Assembly (NCBI GenBank): GCA_900554855.1
Contig: USIZ01000002.1
Coordinates: 1-18,760 of the forward strand
From: an uncultured Eubacteriales bacterium
GTDB taxonomy: Bacteria; Bacillota; Clostridia; Oscillospirales; Oscillospiraceae
Direction: 5' to 3'
Length of the DNA stretch: 18,760 nt
Below are positions 7,370 to 13,603 of the stretch, one piece after another. A model generated the notes under the pieces. It ran no database searches. It saw only the letters and a list, made by a program, of their open reading frames with translations, and was not told the origin of the DNA. The position numbers and the translations under genes are program-made. Position 1 is the stretch's first letter. Every line of letters starts with the position of its first letter.

Positions 7370-7499
7370 ATTTTGCGCTCCGCAGAGCGCAAAATAAAAT
7401 GAAATCACGTAAATTCCGGGGGGTGTGCACCTCGGAATTGACACTTCTCATTTCAAATGGGTCGACTTTTCGCGCAGCGAATCGAGGCCCGTTTGAAAT
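7370..7499. repeat. Cluster of three palindromes between azlD and the AEC gene
   Basis: Three separate inverted repeats occur in 130 bp. 7370-7395 is ATTTTGCGCTC with its complement, an 11-bp stem and 4-nt loop. 7412-7439 pairs AATTCCG with CGGAATT around an inner GGTG/CACC. 7450-7499 pairs ATTTCAAATGGG with CCCGTTTGAAAT, 12 pairs with one wobble, enclosing a smaller TCGA...TCGA hairpin. No good promoter is visible. Together with the next palindrome the region from 7370 to 7537 is mostly self-complementary. Confidence 0.75.
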
Positions 7500-7508
7500 G
7501 CAACCCCT

Positions 7509-7537
7509 CCAATGAACAGGCTCAGCCTGTTCATTGG
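7509..7537 (-). terminator. Long perfect palindrome at the azlD 3' end, possible terminator
   Basis: 29 bp: CCAATGAACAGGCT, one central base, then its exact complement. The azlD stop codon (7533-7531) and the preceding two codons lie inside it. On the minus strand it is followed by AGGGGTTGC and later TTTC, not a proper T-run, so terminator function is plausible but weak. It may equally belong to the palindrome family seen elsewhere in the window. Confidence 0.5.
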
Positions 7538-7872
7538 AACACGACCTGCACCAATACCATATAAAGAATCGTTGACCCGAAGATACTCAGCAGCTCATTG
7601 CGTTTCCATAGATGGAGCAGTGCGCACACGGCGACGCAGAGCAGCTCGGGCAGACCGTGGGTGCCGGAAAACAGGTCGATGCTGCGCAGGCAGTAGACGA
7701 TGAGCAGGGCGATGACGGCCGGGGGGAGCACCTGACCCAGATAGGTGACCCACTTGGGCGGTTCGCCGCCCTTGCGCCCGCCGAAGATGACGAAGGCCAG
7801 CAGACGGGTGCCGAAGGTGACGGCGGCGGCCACCAGAATGATGAGTGCGGTGTAAAATGCGTCGATGTTCAT
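7531..7872 (-). CDS. azlD: AzlD-family small subunit of a branched-chain amino acid exporter
   Basis: The protein has 113 aa and three or four hydrophobic segments (about 5-30, 45-62, 77-90 and 95-112). The characteristic AzlD stretch from TFGTRLLAFVIFGG to LPPAVIALLIVYCL is visible (PF05437). In Bacillus, AzlC and AzlD act together in export of branched-chain amino acids or their analogues. It overlaps the azlC stop by 4 nt (ATGA at 7872-7869), so translation is coupled. The stop codon is embedded in a 29-bp palindrome. Confidence 0.93.
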   Translation of the reverse strand: MNIDAFYTALIILVAAAVTFGTRLLAFVIFGGRKGGEPPKWVTYLGQVLPPAVIALLIVYCLRSIDLFSGTHGLPELLCVAVCALLHLWKRNELLSIFGSTILYMVLVQVVFQ

Positions 7873-8624
7873 GGCGGCGTGACCTCCCGTTCCTTCTTTG
7901 TGCCCTCAGACGCGCCCGCGCTGCCCTCCAGCCTGCGCCGGGCCAGCAGCAGCGCGGCGGCAATGGCGACCAGCGCCGGAATGAGGAACAGGTCTGCGCC
8001 GAAGATCAGCAGGCTGGCAATGCCGAAGCACAGGCCGAACAGAGCCGGGGCGTGCCGGGAATTGCTCTTCCACTGCTCCACGGCCAGCACCACGAACAGA
8101 GCGGTCATGGCGAAGTCCACGCCAGTGGTGTCGAAGGTGATGAGGTTGCCTGCGGCTGCGCCGATCAGGCTGCCGCTGATCCAGTAGAGGTGATCCAGCA
8201 GGGAGACGGCGAAGTAGTAGTCCGTGACGTCCACCCGGGCGGGGGGCACGCCGCCGGCCAGCAGGGCGTAGGTCTCATCCGTCATGGCAAAGATCAGGTA
8301 GCCCTTGCGCGCCCCCGCGTCCTTATAGCGGGAGATCATGCTCAGACCGTAGAAGAAATGGCGGAAGTTCAGCAGGAAGGTGAGCAGAGCGACTTGGGGC
8401 AGACTGGTCTGGCTGGCGATCAGCGTGACGGCCAGAAACTGGCCGGAGCCGGCGTAGATGACGATGCTCATGAATAGGGCCCACAGCGGACTCAGCCCGA
8501 TGCTGCTCAGCATCAGTCCAAAGGCCGCGCCCAGAGCCAGATAACCGGCCAGCACCGGCAGCGTGCGGGGAAACGCCACCCGGAACGCGCTCAGCCAGGA
8601 AGCCCCTTTGCTTGGCTTGCTCAT
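7869..8624 (-). CDS. azlC: AzlC-family large subunit of a branched-chain amino acid exporter
   Basis: The protein has 251 aa. The ATG at 8624 begins MSKPSKG and is about 45 nt behind a near-consensus promoter; longer upstream frames would start before that promoter. GAGGAAG lies about 10-14 nt upstream as ribosome binding site, rather far. Family signatures (PF03591): FPRTLPVLAGYLALGAAFGL near the N-terminus, SIVIYAGSGQFLAV, NFRHFFYGLSM and FAMTDETYALL. Several membrane segments follow, and a charged cytoplasmic tail ends the protein. It forms a two-gene operon with azlD. The segment 8625-9096 upstream holds only promoters and no gene that I can support. Confidence 0.94.
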   Translation of the reverse strand: MSKPSKGASWLSAFRVAFPRTLPVLAGYLALGAAFGLMLSSIGLSPLWALFMSIVIYAGSGQFLAVTLIASQTSLPQVALLTFLLNFRHFFYGLSMISRYKDAGARKGYLIFAMTDETYALLAGGVPPARVDVTDYYFAVSLLDHLYWISGSLIGAAAGNLITFDTTGVDFAMTALFVVLAVEQWKSNSRHAPALFGLCFGIASLLIFGADLFLIPALVAIAAALLLARRRLEGSAGASEGTKKEREVTPP

Positions 8625-8669
8625 GATGTATGGTTCTTCCTCTCTCTGTAAAAAAGCGTAGATATATTT

Positions 8670-8698
8670 ATTATAATGTATGAAAAAAACGATTGCAA
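8670..8698 (-). promoter_or_regulatory. Sigma-A promoter of azlCD
   Basis: On the minus strand: TTGCAA (8698-8693), a 17-bp spacer and TATAAT (8675-8670), 46 bp before the azlC ATG. Confidence 0.85.
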
Positions 8699-8808
8699 GC
8701 AAAGAAGCGCGCTGCGGTGGAGAAGAACGGGGGAGGGAGACACGGAAATTTACGCATAATGCCCAGTTTTTCTGCTCCGTCGGCCAAGCGGTCAAAAATT
8801 AAAGTTTC

Positions 8809-8854
8809 TTTCAGGTTATTTTCAGGTTGAGGTGCTATGTTTCTCCGCTAGGAT
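8809..8854 (+). promoter_or_regulatory. Response-regulator-type promoter with tandem direct repeat
   Basis: TTTCAGGTT occurs twice, at 8809-8817 and 8820-8828, in register at 11 bp (about one helical turn). The second copy runs into TTGAGG (8827-8832), then a 16-bp spacer and TAGGAT (8849-8854). This is the layout of OmpR/PhoB-class activated promoters, where the repeat overlaps a weak -35. It points to the glycosyltransferase about 240 bp downstream. No regulator gene is in the window. Confidence 0.5.
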
Positions 8855-8986
8855 AGAGGGAGGATGAGTCGAACAAAAACGCACAAAAATATTGAAATTA
8901 CAGAATTAAATTTGGCGTTTCGACACAAAGGAAAAGGTTTTGCGCCCGCCATCGCTTAATCTTTCTTTAAGAATGTCTGAATACTG

Positions 8987-9015
8987 CTGACTTTCCCGGC
9001 GCACTTCACTATAAT
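8987..9015 (+). promoter_or_regulatory. Second promoter of the glycosyltransferase
   Basis: CTGACT (8987-8992), a 17-bp spacer and a perfect TATAAT (9010-9015), giving a leader of about 75 nt. Confidence 0.75.
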
Positions 9016-9096
9016 CACCCGTGCCGAGAATAAAATTAATAAAGATTAAAAGCCGCGCTTGCCTTGCGCTGACATCCAAAGGAGGAGGTCACAGAG

Positions 9097-10362
9097 ATGA
9101 ATGAAATCATCCAAAACGTCAACTTTGCACTGCTGATCGTGTTCAGCTGCTGCTACGCCTATCAGATGGTGTATCTGATCGTGGGTCTGGTCAAGAAGGA
9201 TCGCCCCGAGACGCTGCCCGCCCAGCCCCACCGCTTCGCGGTGCTGATCCCGGCCCGCAATGAGGAGATGGTCATCTCCGGGTTGATCGACAGCATCCAC
9301 CGGCAGGATTATCCGACAGAGCTGATCGACATCTATGTCATTGCCGACAACTGCACGGACTCCACCGCCGCCCGCGCCATTGAGTGCGGCGCAAAGGTCA
9401 TCGCCCGCTTCAATAACCGGCAGGTGGGCAAGGGTTATGCGCTGGACTACGCCCTCAAGCATATCGACCATCAGGTGGGTCTGGAATACTACGACGCGTT
9501 CCTCGTCTTTGACGCGGACAACGTGCTGGACACCGGTTACTTCACCGCCATGAACAAGACGTTCTCTCAGGGCTACGATATCCTCACCAGCTATCGCAAC
9601 TCCAAGAACTACGGCACCAACTGGATCACCGCCGGCTATGCCCTGTGGTTCCTGCGGGAGAGCCGCTTCCTGAACGGCGCCCGCATGAAGCTGGGCACCA
9701 GCTGCGCCATCTCCGGCACCGGCTTCCTTGTGGCCACCAAGGTGTTCCGGGAGGACAACGGCTGGAAGTTCAACCTGCTCACCGAGGACATCCAGTTTTC
9801 CACCGCCCACATCATCCGCGGCGACAAGATCGGTTACTGCAAGGATGCGGTGCTCTATGACGAGCAGCCTGTCACCTTCAAGGCCTCCTGGAACCAGCGG
9901 CTGCGCTGGACGAAGGGCTTTTATCAGGTCTTTGCCCGCTACGGCAAGGATCTGGTCAAGGGCATTGTCCTGCGCCACAGCTTCCAGTGCTACGATATGC
10001 TGATGGTCATCGCCCCTGCCACCCTGCTGACGCTGGCCTCCCTGCTGTTCAACGGCGGGTGTCTGCTGGCTGGTCTGGCCTCCGGCACGCTGGTCGTGGC
10101 CGAGTGCGCGGCCTCCGGTTTGGGCGGCTGCCTGCTCAGCGTCTACTTCAGCCTGCTGGCGTTCGGCATCGTCACGCTGATCGCGGAGCAGAAGCAGATC
10201 CACTGCTCCAAGCCCCGTCAGATCCTCTATCTGCTGATGTTCCCCGTGTTCATCTTTACTTACATCCCCATGGCGGTCGTCGCGCTGCGCAAGAATGTCA
10301 CCTGGAAGCATATTCCCCACTCCATCCTCTGCACCGCTGACCAGATCTGCGAGAAGAAGTAA
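9097..10362 (+). CDS. Membrane-bound processive family-2 glycosyltransferase
   Basis: The protein has 421 aa; AAAGGAGGAGG sits 8 nt before the ATG. An N-terminal membrane segment (about 9-31) is followed by a cytoplasmic GT2/GT-A domain. It carries LIPARNEE (50-57), ADNCTDS (83-89), the metal/nucleotide DAD (139-141), the acceptor-site TED (229-231) and QRLRW (267-271). The last is the Q-x-x-R-W mark of processive enzymes such as cellulose, hyaluronan and poly-N-acetylglucosamine synthases. Three C-terminal membrane segments follow (about 301-322, 345-365, 378-398). It probably builds a beta-linked surface polysaccharide or glycolipid; the sugar cannot be told. It stands alone with two promoters and a terminator; no export, PilZ or deacetylase partner is adjacent. 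Confidence 0.9.
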   Translation: MNEIIQNVNFALLIVFSCCYAYQMVYLIVGLVKKDRPETLPAQPHRFAVLIPARNEEMVISGLIDSIHRQDYPTELIDIYVIADNCTDSTAARAIECGAKVIARFNNRQVGKGYALDYALKHIDHQVGLEYYDAFLVFDADNVLDTGYFTAMNKTFSQGYDILTSYRNSKNYGTNWITAGYALWFLRESRFLNGARMKLGTSCAISGTGFLVATKVFREDNGWKFNLLTEDIQFSTAHIIRGDKIGYCKDAVLYDEQPVTFKASWNQRLRWTKGFYQVFARYGKDLVKGIVLRHSFQCYDMLMVIAPATLLTLASLLFNGGCLLAGLASGTLVVAECAASGLGGCLLSVYFSLLAFGIVTLIAEQKQIHCSKPRQILYLLMFPVFIFTYIPMAVVALRKNVTWKHIPHSILCTADQICEKK

Positions 10363-10382
10363 GTTTATCCGATTGTTTGGAG

Positions 10383-10418
10383 CCCCCGCTGCCGTCACCA
10401 AGACGGCGGCGGGGGTTT
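10383..10418 (+). terminator. Rho-independent terminator of the glycosyltransferase gene
   Basis: 14-bp stem with one G-T wobble (10383-10396 with 10402-10415), 5-nt loop, then TTT and a looser T-rich tail. Confidence 0.85.
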
Positions 10419-10446
10419 CCTGGATTTTAGGCCTTTTCCCGATTAG

Positions 10447-10603
10447 GAGCGTCAGCGACTGAGGAATCTTACGGCACCGACTTTCTACAAGCAGAGTGCT
10501 TCTTGTCGGAGATCGGTGTTTTAGGATCCTTCGCTTCGCTCAGGATGACAAACAGAGCGTTTGCAGAGACTGCCAAAGGCTTCACCGCGAGGGGAAGGCT
10601 TTG
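10447..10603. repeat. Composite intergenic repeat
   Basis: A non-coding patchwork of segments that look like dispersed repeats. There is a GCGTCAGCGACTGAGGAATC stretch; a long imperfect hairpin CACCGA...TCGGTG (10475-10518) followed by TTTT; GGATCCTTCGCTTCGCTCAG with ATCCT/AGGAT ends (about 10524-10548); and AGGGGAAGGCTTT (10590-10602). The last is repeated exactly at 14898-14910. I recall CTTCGCTTCGCTCAGGATGA-like units as frequent in gut clostridial genomes. The 500-bp stretch 10363-10862 otherwise holds only regulatory sites. Confidence 0.55.
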
Positions 10604-10625
10604 AAAAGTATACGCGCCGAAATGA

Positions 10626-10656
10626 ATATTCACCACAAACGGTGAATATAAATCCG
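10626..10656. promoter_or_regulatory. Inverted repeat with an ArgR-like half, possible operator
   Basis: ATATTCACC (10626-10634) and GGTGAATAT (10641-10649) form a perfect 9-bp inverted repeat. The stretch TGAATATAAATCCG (10643-10656) agrees at 12 of 14 positions with the ARG-box pattern TGAAT-WWWW-ATTCA. It lies about 125 bp before the -35 of an amino acid transporter promoter. The distance makes a simple repressor role doubtful. Confidence 0.25.
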
Positions 10657-10780
10657 ACAACGGGGAACGAATCCTGTTTACCTGGTGCAAATCTGCTCTA
10701 AAAACTGCCGTACAATGCAAAACGGGCTGGGAATAATCCACGAAAATCCGGGCTGAGCGGGTAAAAATGCAGGAAAAGGC

Positions 10781-10809
10781 TTGCACTCCTGCTGCATAGA
10801 GCGTATAAT
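10781..10809 (+). promoter_or_regulatory. Sigma-A promoter of the amino acid ABC transporter
   Basis: TTGCAC (10781-10786), a 17-bp spacer and TATAAT (10804-10809), 53 bp before the binding-protein ATG. An imperfect inverted repeat, ATGCAGGA...TCCTGCTGCAT, spans the -35. Confidence 0.85.
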
Positions 10810-10862
10810 CCAAACCATCGGAAACACCATCCGAAAATCTTGAGTTTATTGGAGCGATAAAA

Positions 10863-11726
10863 ATGAAGAAACTGCTTTCTCTGCTTCTCGCCGCCAGCAT
10901 GTGCGTTGTGCTGCTGGCCGCCTGCGGCAGCAATGGTTCCGCTGATGCCAGCAAGGGCGCCGCTTCCAGCGCCCCCGCCGCTTCCGCCGCCGCCTCCGGC
11001 GACAAGGCCGACGGCGATGCCGCCGAGGTCAAGACCATCGAGTCCGGCAAGCTGATCATGGCCACCAACGCCCAGTTCCCTCCCTATGAGATGGTCGCCG
11101 ACGGCGACGGCGTGAACGGCACCGGCTTCGATGGCATCGACATTGAGATCGCCGCTGCCATCGCCGAGAAGCTGGGTCTGGAGCTGCAGGTCGACGACAT
11201 GGACTTTGACGCCGCTCTGACCGCTGTCCAGCAGGGCAAGTGCGATCTTGTGCTGGCCGGTCTGACCTACAACGAGGAGCGCGCCCAGCTGATGACCTTC
11301 TCCGACTCCTATGCACAGGGCGTGCAGGCCATCATCGTCAAGGACGGCTCTGACATCGCTACCGCCGACGATCTGGCCAATGCCGGTATGATCGGCACTC
11401 AGCGCGGCACCACCGGTTATCTCTACTGCACCGACGATTTCGGTGAGGATCATGTGGCTGCCTATGACAGCGGCGCCGCTGCCGTTCAGGCTCTGCTGAA
11501 CGGCCAGGTGGACGCGGTCGTCATCGACAAGATGCCCGCCGAGACCTTCGCCGCCGAGAACGATGGCCTGAAGGTTCTGGACACCGCCTACACCACCGAG
11601 GACTACTGCGCCGCCGTCGCCAAGGACAACGAGGCTCTGGTGAAAGAAGTCAACGCGGTGCTGGCCGAGCTGAAGGCCGACGGCACTCTGGATCAGATCG
11701 TCGCCAAGTACATCAACGCGAACTGA
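10863..11726 (+). CDS. Polar amino acid ABC transporter, substrate-binding lipoprotein
   Basis: The protein has 287 aa; GGAG sits 8 nt before the ATG. A lipoprotein signal peptide ends in LAAC (18-21), so Cys21 is lipid-anchored. A Ser/Ala/Gly-rich linker runs to about residue 55. The family-3 solute-binding domain (PF00497) follows: LIMATNAQFPPYE near 64, GFDGIDIEIAAAIAEKLG, QQGKCDLVLAGLTYNEER, and the second lobe with IGTQRGTTGY and LNGQVDAVVIDKMPA. The Arg of NEER and the GTQRGTT loop are the usual amino acid carboxylate and amine contacts. The ligand cannot be named with confidence. It is the first gene of the importer operon; a hairpin and a weak terminator lie between it and the permease gene, which would favour excess binding protein. 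Confidence 0.94.
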   Translation: MKKLLSLLLAASMCVVLLAACGSNGSADASKGAASSAPAASAAASGDKADGDAAEVKTIESGKLIMATNAQFPPYEMVADGDGVNGTGFDGIDIEIAAAIAEKLGLELQVDDMDFDAALTAVQQGKCDLVLAGLTYNEERAQLMTFSDSYAQGVQAIIVKDGSDIATADDLANAGMIGTQRGTTGYLYCTDDFGEDHVAAYDSGAAAVQALLNGQVDAVVIDKMPAETFAAENDGLKVLDTAYTTEDYCAAVAKDNEALVKEVNAVLAELKADGTLDQIVAKYINAN

Positions 11727-11731
11727 AGATC

Positions 11732-11759
11732 CGTTCAAAGGCCAATGGCCTTTTGAACG
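11732..11759. repeat. Palindrome after the binding-protein gene
   Basis: CGTTCAAAGGCC and GGCCTTTTGAACG with an AAT centre, one bulged base. It has no T-tract. As the first structure after the stop it could protect the upstream message from 3' decay. Similar in build to 3891-3923. Confidence 0.65.
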
Positions 11760-11818
11760 AGGGACGGCATTTTGCTCGGCATCTGCGGATGCGGATACTG
11801 AACTTTTGCGAAACATAA

Positions 11819-11844
11819 GGGACGGTCAATGGGCCGCCCCTTTT
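11819..11844 (+). terminator. Weak, probably leaky terminator inside the ABC operon
   Basis: GGGACGG (11819-11825) pairs with CCGCCCC (11834-11840), seven positions with one mismatch, followed by TTTT. No new promoter is evident before the permease gene, so transcription must read through. Confidence 0.5.
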
Positions 11845-11881
11845 GTCCCATTCTAAAACGACTGAATGAGGTGAGTGAACT

Positions 11882-12631
11882 GTGTCAGGTATAATCGCGG
11901 CGACCGGGTTTGCCGATTCCGCCTTCGCGCAGAACTTTTATAAGAGCTTCCTCGCCAACGGGCGTTGGGAGCTGTATGTCTCCGGCCTGGGCCGGACGCT
12001 GGAGGTCACGGTGCTGGCGCTGCTGCTGGGCGTCATCCTCGGCGTGATCACCGCCCTGCTCCGGGTGGCTCACGACCAGCGCCGCCCGGGTCGGCACAGC
12101 GTCGGCAGCATGCTGCTGAGCATCTGCAACGCCATCACCCGGATCTATATCACCGTGATCCGCGGCACCCCCGCCATTGTGCAGCTGATGATCCTCGGCT
12201 TCGTCGTCTTTAAGTCCAGCCGCAACTTCACGCTGGTTGGCGCGCTGGGTCTGGGCATCAACTCCGGCGCCTATGTGTCCGAGATCATCCGTTCCGGCCT
12301 GATGAGCATTGACAAGGGCCAGATGGAGGCCGGGCGCAGCCTTGGTCTGAACTATATGACCACCATGGTGAACGTCATCATCCCGCAGGCCATCAAGAAC
12401 ATTCTGCCTGCACTGGGCAACGAGTTCATCACCCTGCTGAAGGACACCTCCCTGATCTCGGTCATTGCCGGCAAGGAGCTGCTCTACGCGGCCAAGGCCA
12501 TTTCCGCCAAGACCTACGACTATATGTTCCCGCTGCTGGGCGTGTCCGTGGTGTACCTCGTCATGGTCATCATCTTCACCTGGCTGCTGGGTATTCTGGA
12601 GAGGAGGCTGAGAGCAAGTGATCGCCGTTAA
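11882..12631 (+). CDS. Polar amino acid ABC transporter, permease
   Basis: The protein has 249 aa. The GTG start at 11882 is supported by GAGGTGAG about 8 nt upstream; no ATG gives a full-length family N-terminus. It is a HisM/GlnP-type inner-membrane subunit (PF00528). RGTPAIVQL (94-102) is typical of the family, and the EAA loop that contacts the ATPase is EAGRSLGLNY...IIPQAIKNILPALGNEFI (149-183). About five membrane segments are seen. A basic stretch (RRPGRH, 67-72) lies in the first cytoplasmic loop. The ATPase gene begins inside its 3' end with a 14-nt overlap, so the two are translationally coupled. Confidence 0.94.
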   Translation: MSGIIAATGFADSAFAQNFYKSFLANGRWELYVSGLGRTLEVTVLALLLGVILGVITALLRVAHDQRRPGRHSVGSMLLSICNAITRIYITVIRGTPAIVQLMILGFVVFKSSRNFTLVGALGLGINSGAYVSEIIRSGLMSIDKGQMEAGRSLGLNYMTTMVNVIIPQAIKNILPALGNEFITLLKDTSLISVIAGKELLYAAKAISAKTYDYMFPLLGVSVVYLVMVIIFTWLLGILERRLRASDRR

Positions 12632-13340
12632 TCATCTGACAAAATCCTTCGGAGACCATGTGGTTCTGGACGACATCACCGAGTCCATCGAGACCGGCGA
12701 AAAGGTGGTCATCATCGGCCCCTCCGGCTCCGGCAAGTCCACCTTCCTGCGGTGCCTGAACCTGCTGGAGACGCCCACCTCCGGCCAGATCCTGTTCGAC
12801 GGACAGGACATCACCGACCCCAAGGCCGACATCGACAAGGTGCGCCAGCAGATGGGCATGGTGTTCCAGCACTTCAACCTGTTCAACAACCTGTCCGTCA
12901 TGGGCAACATGACGCTGGCCCCGGTCAAGCTGGGGCTCATGAAGAAGGACGAGGCGGCAGAAGAGGCCAAAAAGCTGCTGGAGCGCGTCGGACTGCCCGA
13001 CAAGGCAGACTCCTTCCCGGTTCAGCTGTCCGGCGGCCAGAAGCAGCGCATCGCCATCGCCCGGGCGCTGATGATGAAGCCCAAGATGATGCTGTTTGAC
13101 GAGCCCACCTCCGCCCTCGACCCCGAGATGGTGGGCGAGGTGCTGGAGATCATGAAGGAATTGGCCCGGGAGGGCATGACCATGGCGGTCGTCACCCACG
13201 AGATGGGCTTTGCCCGCGAGGTGGCCACCCGCGTGCTGTTCATGGACGGCGGCCATATCCTGGAGCAGGGCACCCCGGAGGAGATCTTCTCCAATCCGAA
13301 GGAGGCCCGGACGCAGGAATTCCTGTCCAAAGTGCTGTGA
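12618..13340 (+). CDS. Polar amino acid ABC transporter, ATPase
   Basis: The protein has 240 aa, GlnQ/ArtM class. It begins at GTG 12618 inside the permease gene; GGAGAGGAGG about 9 nt upstream is the ribosome binding site. Complete ABC motifs: Walker A GPSGSGKST (34-42), Q-loop Gln84 in QHFNLF, signature LSGGQKQR (137-144), Walker B MMLFDEP (157-163) with Glu162, D-loop SALD and H-loop His194. Energises the importer formed with the preceding permease and lipoprotein. It is closed by a strong terminator 5 nt after the stop, so this is a three-gene operon. Confidence 0.96.
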   Translation: MIAVNHLTKSFGDHVVLDDITESIETGEKVVIIGPSGSGKSTFLRCLNLLETPTSGQILFDGQDITDPKADIDKVRQQMGMVFQHFNLFNNLSVMGNMTLAPVKLGLMKKDEAAEEAKKLLERVGLPDKADSFPVQLSGGQKQRIAIARALMMKPKMMLFDEPTSALDPEMVGEVLEIMKELAREGMTMAVVTHEMGFAREVATRVLFMDGGHILEQGTPEEIFSNPKEARTQEFLSKVL

Positions 13341-13345
13341 TTCTC

Positions 13346-13384
13346 AAAAGGACTTCGCCCCATCGGGGGGCGAAGTCCTTTTTT
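13346..13384 (+). terminator. Strong rho-independent terminator of the ABC operon
   Basis: Perfect 16-bp stem (13346-13361 with 13367-13382), 5-nt loop and a run of six T ending at 13384. Confidence 0.97.
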
Positions 13385-13438
13385 GCGGGGAACGGCCCGA
13401 ACTGTGCTAAATTTTATGTGATTTTAATGCAAATATGC

Positions 13439-13467
13439 TTTCTGCGCGGGGATAAATGTGCTACACT
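13439..13467 (+). promoter_or_regulatory. Extended -10 promoter before the small membrane ORF
   Basis: TG-C-TACACT (13459-13467) forms an extended -10. The -35 position at a 17-bp spacer is TTTCTG (13439-13444), poor. The expected start is near 13474. Confidence 0.45.
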
Positions 13468-13505
13468 GAGCATAGTTGAGAGAGCTATGAGAGGATGTGG
13501 CACAT

Positions 13506-13586
13506 ATGGCCATTCTTGCGCTGCTTCTGGTGTCCGGCGGGATCGTCGTGGTCGGCTGTCTGGACGAAAAGAGAAAAAGACCCTGA
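13506..13586 (+). CDS. Candidate 26-aa single-span membrane protein
   Basis: The frame encodes MAILALLLVSGGIVVVGCLD followed by EKRKRP and TGA. One uninterrupted hydrophobic stretch of about 18 residues and a short, very basic tail is the typical build of bacterial small membrane proteins, tail probably inside. GAGG (13491-13494) lies 11 nt before the ATG, and a promoter with an extended -10 lies about 40 nt upstream. Two other ATGs in other frames close by (13488, 13495) give polar, arginine/cysteine-rich products and look less likely. It points towards the convergent ferritin-like gene, whose stop is 18 nt away. No homologue is recognised; whether it is translated is unknown. Confidence 0.45.
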   Translation: MAILALLLVSGGIVVVGCLDEKRKRP

Positions 13587-13603
13587 CCGAATGCCCTGCG
13601 CCG

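Noticed and set aside
8864..8959. A 31-aa frame (MSRTKTHKNIEI...) right after the response-regulator-type promoter
   Set aside because: The ATG sits at or next to the expected transcription start, with GGAGG only one base away, so ribosome binding would not work; no conserved feature seen in the product.
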